64,000 nt of DNA from Gaiellasilicea sp963749515 (lineage in GTDB: Bacteria; Actinomycetota; Thermoleophilia; Gaiellales; Gaiellaceae), in NCBI GenBank assembly GCA_963749515.1, contig CAVVMR010000014.1, positions 62,001 through 126,000 on the forward strand. Reading direction: 5' to 3'. The notes beneath the pieces are model-generated. The model did no database searches and had not been told where the DNA came from. It worked only from the letters and a program-made list of their open reading frames with translations. Shown here piece by piece: positions 58,232 to 64,000 of the stretch (the stretch's first letter is position 1; each line of letters starts with the position of its first letter). A program made the position numbers and the translations under genes.

Positions 58232-58957
58232 GTGACCGCAGCGCGGCTGGCCGATCTGATCCGGAAGCACCAGCCCTGCGTCGTGCTCACCGGCGCCGGC
58301 ATCAGCACGGAGAGCGGCATCCCCGACTTCCGGTCGCCGGGTGGCATCTGGGCGCAGTACGACCCGCTCGAAGTGGCGAGCATCGACGGCTTCCGCCGGG
58401 ATCCCGGACGGGTGTGGGAGTTCTACGCGCGCCGTCTCGCGATCCTCGCGGACGCCGCCCCGAACGAAGGCCACCTCGCGCTGGCGCGGCTCGAGCAGCT
58501 CGGGCTCGTCGACGCCGTGATCACGCAGAACGTCGACGGCCTGCACCAGCGCGCAGGCTCACGCGAGGTGCTCGAGGTGCACGGGTCGATCCGAAGCGCG
58601 GTCTGCCTACGCTGCGGTGCGCAGACGGGCTTCGAGCGGATCCTCGAGCTGCTTCCCCTGCCTCGCTGCGAGTGCGGCGAGATCCTGAAGCCGGGCGTCG
58701 TGATGTTCGGCGAGTTTCTGCCTGCCGCCGTGCTCGAGTGGGCCCGCGAGCTCTGCGTCGGTGCGCGGCTGCTCGTCGTCGTCGGCTCCTCGCTCGAGGT
58801 CCATCCCGTGGCGGCTCTGCCCTACGAGACGCTGGGATCCGGCGGCGCGCTGGCGCTCGTCAACCGCGACCCAACCCCGCTCGACGACCGCGTCGAGCTA
58901 CGGCTCAGCGGCAGCGCGGGAACGGCGCTGCGCGAAACGGTGTCGCTGCTGGAATAG
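58232..58957 (+). CDS. cobB: NAD-dependent protein deacylase, sirtuin family
   Basis: A 241-residue sirtuin. NAD site GAGISTESGIPDFRSPGGIW, TQNVDGLHQRAG, catalytic His in EVHGSI, zinc Cys pairs VCLRCG and RCECGE, then VVVGSSLEVHPV. Removes acyl groups from lysines, often on acyl-CoA synthetases. GTG 58232 lies 6 nt after TACGAT, which overlaps the divergent thioesterase's -10 box. Confidence 0.93.
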   Translation: MTAARLADLIRKHQPCVVLTGAGISTESGIPDFRSPGGIWAQYDPLEVASIDGFRRDPGRVWEFYARRLAILADAAPNEGHLALARLEQLGLVDAVITQNVDGLHQRAGSREVLEVHGSIRSAVCLRCGAQTGFERILELLPLPRCECGEILKPGVVMFGEFLPAAVLEWARELCVGARLLVVVGSSLEVHPVAALPYETLGSGGALALVNRDPTPLDDRVELRLSGSAGTALRETVSLLE

Positions 58958-58964
58958 ATCGACC

Positions 58965-58984
58965 GCCCGGCCAACCGGCCGGGC
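58965..58984. terminator. Terminator hairpin between convergent genes
   Basis: GCCCGGCC-AACC-GGCCGGGC, a perfect 8-bp GC stem, lies 8 bp after the sirtuin stop and 20 bp from the convergent small gene. No T run. Confidence 0.55.
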
Positions 58985-59003
58985 CGGAAACGGCTGGCGC
59001 GAG

Positions 59004-59171
59004 CTACGCGGCCGCGCGGCGCACGGTCCGCTCGTCGAGAACCCGCTTGCAGTCGCTGCAGATCTTCTGCTCGACCTCGTAGGGGATCCCGGCGTGCTGG
59101 CGCAGTGCGTGCGCGATCACGGACTTGTGCTCGTGCAGCTGACGTGCTCGTCTGCCGAAGTGCTTCGTCAT
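59004..59171 (-). CDS. Small CxxC protein
   Basis: A 55-residue protein, MTKHFGRRARQLHEHKSVIA, then LRQHAGIPYEVEQKICSDCK and RVLDERTVRRAAA. The single CxxC in a basic helical context suggests zinc-mediated dimerisation or nucleic-acid binding. GAGAGAGAA precedes the ATG. No family recognised. It is too short for usual ORF cut-offs but reads as a clean gene. Confidence 0.6.
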   Translation of the reverse strand: MTKHFGRRARQLHEHKSVIAHALRQHAGIPYEVEQKICSDCKRVLDERTVRRAAA

Positions 59172-59391
59172 TTCTCTCTCAGGTTAGCCGTGGCTGTTGC
59201 CAAAACATGCGCAGAAAGGGTGAAGAAATGGTCAACATTGCGATAGCGCGTTCGCATGGTGTGTTCATACTCCGTGCGTCGGCTGTTGCAGCTTCGAACA
59301 CAGCTGCGTCGATCCTGCTAGCTCTGACGTCACACGCGAGGAAAAGACAGTTCGCCGTTACATTCGCGTGCGTCGGGGGTACGATCGCGCC

Positions 59392-59700
59392 ATGGCCAAG
59401 ACACAGCAGAAAGACATCCTCAGCCGCGTCCAGGATCTCGGAGCCGAGGCGTTGCACAGGCTCCAAGACGTGCCCGGCGGATCCAGGCTCGTGGAAGCCG
59501 CGAACGAGACAAAGGGGCGGCTCGACGAGATGCAGAAGAAGCTGCGCGGTCTCGACGAGCTGGAGAAGCGCGTCGCGAAGCTCGAGAAGCAGCTGGCGGC
59601 GCAGTCGAAGGCGCCCACCCGCACGTCGTCGACGGCCCGAAAGACGGCCACGGGCGGCCGCAAGCGTGCGGCGGCTACGAAGCCGAAGCCGCCTGCCTAG
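59392..59700 (+). CDS. Coiled-coil protein with basic Ala/Lys tail
   Basis: A 102-residue protein: MAKTQQKDILSRVQDLGAEA, coiled-coil LRGLDELEKRVAKLEKQLAA, and a Lys/Arg/Thr/Ala-rich tail (RKTATGGRKRAAATKPK). Resembles phasin-like or histone-like tails (nucleoid or granule binding), without firm family assignment. TACGAT (59380-59385) lies 6 nt before the ATG. Confidence 0.65.
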   Translation: MAKTQQKDILSRVQDLGAEALHRLQDVPGGSRLVEAANETKGRLDEMQKKLRGLDELEKRVAKLEKQLAAQSKAPTRTSSTARKTATGGRKRAAATKPKPPA

Positions 59701-59703
59701 GAG

Positions 59704-60612
59704 CTAGGCCGGGACGCGTACGCGTAGCGCGCCCGGCACGATCTCGAACCGCGCCGGCGTGTTCCCAGGCTGCTCGCCGTCGAGCTCGACCGGCAGCGGC
59801 GCGTCCGCCTCGATCGTCACGACCTTGCCGCGAAGGAGCTCCGCCTTCGGGTGTGGGAGATGGCGCCCACGGTAGGTCTTCGGCAGCGTCATCAGCAGGT
59901 CGCCCTTCGTCAGGTCGCCGATGGTCAGCACGTCGAAGAGGCCGTCGTCGGGCTCGGCTTCCGGGCAGATGATCATGCCGCCGCCGAAGGTGCGTCCATT
60001 CGCGACGACCACGTCGTGCATCTGGCCCACGCGGCTCTCGTCATCGACCGTCAGGCGCAGCTCGGAGTTCTGCCAGCGCGCGAAGACGGCAATCGTGGCC
60101 CAGAGGTAGGAGACCTTGCCGCCGAGCGCCTTCGTCGTGTCGTTCGCGCGCTGGGCGATCGCGCCGCTCATGCCTGCGCTCGCAACGTTGGCGAAGTAGG
60201 CCGACGCCTCGGTCCCGTCCCAGGCGCGGTAGGTGGCGCGTCCGAGGTCGATCGTGCGCGGACGCCCGCTGAGCGCAACGTCGAGGGCGCCGTCGAGCTT
60301 GTGCGGGATCTTGTAGGTGCGGGCGAAGTCCCAGCCGGTCCCGCGCGGGATGACCGCGATCTCGACGTCCTCGCGGCCGGCGATGCCGTTCGCGACCTCG
60401 TTCACCGACCCGTCCCCGCCGACGACGACGAGCAGCTTGGCGCCCTCGTCGGCTGCGGTGCGGGCGAGCTCGCCCAGCTCGCCCGGGGCCTGCGAGAAGA
60501 GCGTGTCGCCCTCGAGCCCGCGCGTCGCGGCGCGGTGCGCCATCTCCGCCCAGCGCCGGCCCGTCGACCCGTTCGCCGACGCGGGGTTGACGAGGAAGAC
60601 GGTGTCGCTAAT
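59704..60612 (-). CDS. Diacylglycerol/lipid kinase family protein
   Basis: A 302-residue DAGK_cat protein: VFLVNPASANGSTGRRW (the NPxSG-like start motif), LLVVVGGDGSVNEVANGI (nucleotide loop GGDG), VIPRGTGWDFAR and the C-terminal YRGRHLPHPKAELLRGKVV. It phosphorylates lipid substrates at the membrane. The NPAS segment lies upstream of the first ATG (60543), and no ATG, GTG or TTG occurs before an in-frame TGA. The only near start is ATT 60612, overlapping the deoD stop (CATTAG). Confidence 0.82.
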   Translation of the reverse strand: MSDTVFLVNPASANGSTGRRWAEMAHRAATRGLEGDTLFSQAPGELGELARTAADEGAKLLVVVGGDGSVNEVANGIAGREDVEIAVIPRGTGWDFARTYKIPHKLDGALDVALSGRPRTIDLGRATYRAWDGTEASAYFANVASAGMSGAIAQRANDTTKALGGKVSYLWATIAVFARWQNSELRLTVDDESRVGQMHDVVVANGRTFGGGMIICPEAEPDDGLFDVLTIGDLTKGDLLMTLPKTYRGRHLPHPKAELLRGKVVTIEADAPLPVELDGEQPGNTPARFEIVPGALRVRVPA

Positions 60613-61321
60613 GACTCGCGGTCGCGGTGGCGAGCGCCACGCGCGTCATCCGGTCGACCGCCGCCTTCATCTCGTCGTCGGTGACGCGCTTGAATTCGCC
60701 TTCGACGATGATGTCGCTGACGATCAGGAGGCAGCCCGCATCGACGCCCTTGAGCGCGCCGACGGTGAAGAGGGCCGCGGCCTCCATCTCGACGGCAAGC
60801 ACGCCGCGTTTCGACCAGCGCTCGTACTGCCCCTCGTCGGGGTTGTAGAAGAGGTCGCTCGAGACGATCGGGCCGACGTGCATCTCCTGGCCCATCTCCT
60901 TGGCGGCGTGGACGGCGCCGTGGATGAGCTCCCAGCTCGCGGTCGGGCAGTGCGGCTCGTTGCCGACGAGGTGCATGGCGGTGGAGTCGGCAGGCACGGC
61001 GCTGAGCGCGACGATCATGTCGCCCAGCTTGTGATGGGCCTGCAGGCCGCCGCAGGTGCCCACACGGAGGAGCTTCTTGACCCCGAGCTGAATCAGCTCC
61101 TCGAAGACGATCGTCGCGCCGGGGCAGCCCATGCCCGTGCCCTGCACGGAGACGGGCTTCCCTTCCCACGTGCCGCTGTAGCCGAGCAGGCCGCGTTCGG
61201 AGTTGCGCTGGACGACGTCGTCGAAGTAGGTCTCGGCGATGTACTTGGCTCGTAGCGGGTCGCCGGGCAGCAGGCAGGCCTCGGCGTACTCGCCGGGTTC
61301 GGCTCTCACGTGAATCGGCAT
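60608..61321 (-). CDS. deoD: Purine nucleoside phosphorylase, DeoD type
   Basis: A 237-residue hexameric-type PNP: ACLLPGDPLRAKYIAETYFD, VQGTGMGCPGATIVFEELIQ, LLRVGTCGGLQ, VLAVEMEAAALFTVGAL and the catalytic Asp in LIVSDIIVEGEF. Cleaves purine nucleosides with phosphate. I start at ATG 61321 (MPIHVRAEPGEY), the usual family start, rather than 61354. The lipid kinase gene follows with overlap. Confidence 0.9.
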   Translation of the reverse strand: MPIHVRAEPGEYAEACLLPGDPLRAKYIAETYFDDVVQRNSERGLLGYSGTWEGKPVSVQGTGMGCPGATIVFEELIQLGVKKLLRVGTCGGLQAHHKLGDMIVALSAVPADSTAMHLVGNEPHCPTASWELIHGAVHAAKEMGQEMHVGPIVSSDLFYNPDEGQYERWSKRGVLAVEMEAAALFTVGALKGVDAGCLLIVSDIIVEGEFKRVTDDEMKAAVDRMTRVALATATASH

Positions 61322-61410
61322 CCGCGAGACCCTATACCTGGAGATCAGGGGCATGGTGCAGGTGCTTGGAATGACGTGCGTGCCGCTCTAGACTCGTCTC
61401 CGGAGGTCTC

Positions 61411-61995
61411 GTGAGCGCCCCAGCCACTTTGCCGATTCACAAGGAGGCGCAGAACCTCGCCAACGAGGTGCTGTACCGCGCTGAGTGCCACATCACCGCC
61501 GAGCGGTTCAACTCGAACGTCCACTTCTTCGTCGGCATGACTGCGGCGGGGCTCGCGGCGGCCGCGGGAGGGACGGCGTTCGCGGGCCAGACAATCGTCG
61601 CGGGCGTGGCGGGCGTCGCGGCGGCTGTGCTCTCCGGCTTTCTGACGGTCTACAAGCCCGACGAGCGAACGCAAGCGCATGCGACGGCTGCCCGCGCGCA
61701 CAAGAAGCTGTACGACAGGATCGACCTTCAGTTCCGGCTGGGCTTGCCACCGACACCTGCTGACGACCTCGACGGCGTGTACGCGGGCTTCCGTACCGAG
61801 GCGGCCGAGCTCGACCAGACCTCGTTTCCGGTGTCGCGGCGGCTGTGCACCAAGGCGGAGGCCTTTCGTGCGGCTCGCGACGAGTGGTACCCGCCTGCGG
61901 ACGACCGCTTCGAAGAGTGGGCCAATCGTCGCTGGACCGTTCACGGCAGCTGGTTCGGGCGCGCCTTCGGCAATCCGGGCAAGGTCGTGAAGTAG
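61411..61995 (+). CDS. SLATT-domain membrane protein
   Basis: A 194-residue protein. Helical start with Arg/His (RAECHITAERFNSNVHFFVG), two hydrophobic helices (MTAAGLAAAAGGTAFAGQTI and AGVAGVAAAVLSGFLTVYKP), then ERTQAHATAARAHKKLYDRI. This resembles the SLATT two-TM effector domain predicted to form pores in cyclic-nucleotide defence systems. No SMODS cyclase, SLOG or nuclease lies next to it, so its role here is open. GTG start after GGAGG. Confidence 0.62.
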   Translation: MSAPATLPIHKEAQNLANEVLYRAECHITAERFNSNVHFFVGMTAAGLAAAAGGTAFAGQTIVAGVAGVAAAVLSGFLTVYKPDERTQAHATAARAHKKLYDRIDLQFRLGLPPTPADDLDGVYAGFRTEAAELDQTSFPVSRRLCTKAEAFRAARDEWYPPADDRFEEWANRRWTVHGSWFGRAFGNPGKVVK

Positions 61996-62045
61996 CCGCC
62001 GTAGAGCCGGTAGGGCTACACACGGCCTCCATAGAGTGTCGGGGC

Positions 62046-62828
62046 ATGGCAACGCCCTTGGTCGAGCCGTCCCTGGACCAGATCCTCGACTATTGCGCCG
62101 AGGACCCGGTCGAGCGTGTCTTCCTCGAGGACGTGGCGCGCCGCGGGCTCGGCCGGTTCGCGGGTGTGGTCGAGGAGGGGCGTCTCGTCTCGCTTTGTCA
62201 CACAGGCGCGAACGTCGTCCCGTCGGGGCGGGGGTGCGGCGTCTACGGCGACGTGACCGTGCGCGCCAGGGCACGGATGCTGATCGGCGAGCAGGGGGCG
62301 GTTTCCGAGCTGTGGGATGCGGTCTCGAGCCGCCTGCCGCGCCCGCGTGAAGACCGGCCGGGCCAGCCCGTCTACACCATCTCGTCGGCGCCCGACCCAG
62401 GCGGCAGCGGGCTTCGCGCCGCCACGATCGAGGATCTCGACCTGCTCGTACCAGCGTGTGCACGGGCGCACCAGACCGAGCTCGGCATCGATCCTCTGGT
62501 GCGCGATGCCGAGGGCTTTCGCTGGCGGACACGGGCCCAGATCGAGGAGGGCCGGTCGTGGATCTGGGAGGAGGACGGCGTCATCCTCTTCAAGTCGGAA
62601 GCATCGGCGTGGACGCCCGAGGCTGTCCAGCTGCAGCAGGTCTGGACGGATCCCGTCGCGCGCGGTGCCGGCAACGGCGAGCGCGGGCTCCGCGATCTCG
62701 TGCGGCTCTTGCTGGAGCGGGTTCCGCGAGTCTGCCTCTTCGTCCGGGCCGAGAACGAGGCGGCGATCGGTCTCTACGAGAAGGTCGGGATGGACCACGT
62801 GCTCGACTACCGCAGCGTGCTCCTGTGA
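62046..62828 (+). CDS. GNAT-family acetyltransferase with N-terminal DUF4081-like region
   Basis: A 260-residue protein. The C-terminal GNAT domain has VQLQQVWTDPVARGAGNGER (acetyl-CoA loop) and CLFVRAENEAAIGLYEKVGM. The N-terminal half (YCAEDPVERVFLEDVARRGL, GRFAGVVEEGRLVSLCHTGA) matches the common actinobacterial DUF4081-GNAT layout. Acceptor unknown. TAGAGT lies 8 nt before the ATG. Its stop overlaps the next gene. Confidence 0.82.
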   Translation: MATPLVEPSLDQILDYCAEDPVERVFLEDVARRGLGRFAGVVEEGRLVSLCHTGANVVPSGRGCGVYGDVTVRARARMLIGEQGAVSELWDAVSSRLPRPREDRPGQPVYTISSAPDPGGSGLRAATIEDLDLLVPACARAHQTELGIDPLVRDAEGFRWRTRAQIEEGRSWIWEEDGVILFKSEASAWTPEAVQLQQVWTDPVARGAGNGERGLRDLVRLLLERVPRVCLFVRAENEAAIGLYEKVGMDHVLDYRSVLL

Positions 62829-63409
62829 GGGAGCTCGTGCTGGCCCGACACGCGGAGTCGGAGTTCAACGTCCTCGAGCGGCTGAACGGGGACGCCTCGG
62901 TGGAGGTCGTGCTGACGGACGCCGGCCGTGCGCAGGCCCGCGCGCTGGGCGCCGAGGCAGGGCCTGTCGACCTCGCCGCGCACACGTCGTTCGGCCGGAC
63001 GCGCGAGACCGCGGAGCTCGCCTGGCCGGGAGCGCGGCTCCTCGAGCTTCCCGAGCTGGACGAGTTCAGGTTCGGCCGGTTCGAAGGCTCGCGCTGGGCC
63101 GATGGCTTCGAGCAGTGGGTCCTGGCTTCGGCACCGGACGAGGGAGCGCCGGGCGGCGGCGAGAGCCGTGTCGACGCCGTGAGCCGCTTCGTTCGCGGCT
63201 ACCGGACGCTGCTCGCGCGGCCGGAGGAGCGGATCGGTGTGGTCGCGCACGGCGCACCCGTGCGTTACGTCCTGCTCGCGCTCGCAGGCAAGCCGCCGAC
63301 GCGCGTCCTCGAGGGCGTCGACCCCGGGCGGCCCTTCACGGTCGCGGCTGCCGAGCTCGAACGCGCCGTCCAGCTCCTCGACGCGTGGGCCGCGTCGCCT
63401 GCCTTCTAG
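62825..63409 (+). CDS. Histidine phosphatase (phosphoglycerate mutase-like)
   Basis: A 194-residue histidine phosphatase: ELVLARHAESEFN (catalytic RHxE), HTSFGRTRETAELAWP, LDEFRFGRFEGSRWADG and the second catalytic His in VVAHGAPVRYVLLALA. Substrate not inferable. GTG 62825 overlaps the preceding stop. Confidence 0.85.
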   Translation: MRELVLARHAESEFNVLERLNGDASVEVVLTDAGRAQARALGAEAGPVDLAAHTSFGRTRETAELAWPGARLLELPELDEFRFGRFEGSRWADGFEQWVLASAPDEGAPGGGESRVDAVSRFVRGYRTLLARPEERIGVVAHGAPVRYVLLALAGKPPTRVLEGVDPGRPFTVAAAELERAVQLLDAWAASPAF

Positions 63410-63423
63410 GGCAAACTAGGTCG

Positions 63424-64000
63424 ATGCTGGAGCGCATCGAGTCGCACATCCGCGACCACGGCTTGATCGAGCCGGGGGCCGAGGTCACCTGCCTGGTGTC
63501 AGGCGGAGCGGACTCGACCTGCCTCTGGCATGTGCTCGGCGAGCTCGGCTACCGGGTCTCGGCGCTGCACGTCGCGCACGGGCTGCGCGGCGCCGAGTCC
63601 GACGAGGACGCCCGTTTCTGCCGCGACGCCTTCGGCGCCGAGATCGTCGAGGCTCCCGGCTCGACGGAAGCGGAGCTCCGCGACCTGCGCTACTCGTTCG
63701 CGACCGACCGGCTGCGGGCCACCGGCCACACCGCGTCGGACCAGGTCGAGTCGGTGCTGCTCGGCCTCGTCGCCTCCGGCTCACCGCAGCGGATCAAGGC
63801 CCGGCGCGAGGACGGGATCGTCCGGCCGCTGCTCGGTGTCTGGCGTGAGGAGGTGCGCGCCTGGTGCGACGAGCGCGGCCTGCCGTACCGCGAGGACACG
63901 TCGAATCCGGGCACGAAGCGAGGCCTGATCCGGGACGAGATCTTGCCGCTGCTGGAGCGGCTCGATCCGCGGGCGCGCGTGTCGCTGCTTGCGCTGGCCG
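63424..64000 (+). CDS. tilS: tRNA(Ile)-lysidine synthase, 5' part
   Basis: Runs off the window end. The PP-loop SGGADSTCLWHVL (residues ~26-38), VSALHVAHGLRGAESDEDAR, TGHTASDQVESVLL and PLLGVWREEVRAWCDE identify TilS, which converts C34 to lysidine in tRNA-Ile(CAU). ATG 63424. The missing part would hold the C-terminal tRNA-binding domains. Confidence 0.9.
   Translation, partial: MLERIESHIRDHGLIEPGAEVTCLVSGGADSTCLWHVLGELGYRVSALHVAHGLRGAESDEDARFCRDAFGAEIVEAPGSTEAELRDLRYSFATDRLRATGHTASDQVESVLLGLVASGSPQRIKARREDGIVRPLLGVWREEVRAWCDERGLPYREDTSNPGTKRGLIRDEILPLLERLDPRARVSLLALA

Noticed and set aside
61411..61995. CBASS or other cyclic-nucleotide defence operon around the SLATT gene
   Set aside because: No cyclase, SLOG, nuclease or protease gene adjoins it.

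Overview
The window is high-G+C bacterial DNA, most likely from an actinomycete-like lineage near the Thermoleophilia/Gaiellales. The reasons are codon use, zinc-ribbon S14, F420-type (LLM) oxidoreductase, Ku, many GTG/TTG starts, and many genes whose start codon lies only 6-8 nt after a TANNNT -10 box (leaderless mRNAs). This placement is inferred from the sequence alone. Several one-base frameshifts, including one in the essential rpoA, suggest a draft or long-read assembly with some uncorrected indels.

Positions 1-12049 hold the end of the S10/spc block and the alpha operon: rpsC (end only), rplP, rpmC, rpsQ, rplN, rplX, rplE, rpsN, rpsH, rplF, rplR, rpsE, rpmD, rplO, secY, adk, map, infA, rpmJ, rpsM, rpsK, rpsD, rpoA, rplQ. 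Four ribosomal proteins (S3, S17, S5, L15) carry acidic Ala/Glu/Pro/Val-rich extensions; that of S17 is about 200 residues at the N-terminus. Two 166-168-bp long-hairpin elements sit between secY and adk and between rpsK and rpsD. A third copy lies inverted at 47601-47767. They share a conserved core but have copy-specific, self-complementary arms.

Positions 12046-28778 are chromosomal housekeeping genes: an LLM oxidoreductase, a VOC protein, an NfeD-like protein and a deleted P450 inserted between rplQ and truA; then truA, a HAD phosphatase, ligA, a PadR/HAAS pair, a PBP4-type carboxypeptidase, a NarL-type response regulator, two coiled-coil cell-wall enzymes (3D and NlpC/P60), a long-chain acyl-CoA synthetase, Ku, a tiny HTH-like protein behind a terminator-like leader, an alpha/beta hydrolase and a Nif3-like protein.

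Positions 28849-36708 are an integrated genomic island in the 3' end of tRNA-Pro(CGG), bounded by a 38-bp direct repeat (attL/attR). It carries a twice-frameshifted tyrosine integrase, several eroded genes (a PIN-like toxin, a lipoprotein, an RTX-repeat remnant, two unknowns), a few small intact unknown genes, two iteron-like repeat clusters, and a near-identical 20-bp repeat near both ends that may be integrase arm sites. The original tRNA terminator lies just outside attR.

Positions 36768-64000 return to chromosome. They hold cupins, acetyltransferases, winged-helix HTH_42 proteins, HAD phosphatases, TolB-like propellers, and a lysyl-oxidase-like protein. A dispersed acyl-CoA catabolic set follows: CaiB-like CoA transferase, TetR regulator, MFS transporter, three acyl-CoA dehydrogenases, SDR and thioesterase. 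A shared 16-bp operator at the TetR gene and at one acyl-CoA dehydrogenase links these two. The window ends with a VanW-type wall protein, a sirtuin, a lipid kinase, DeoD, a stand-alone SLATT membrane protein, a GNAT protein, a histidine phosphatase and the start of tilS.
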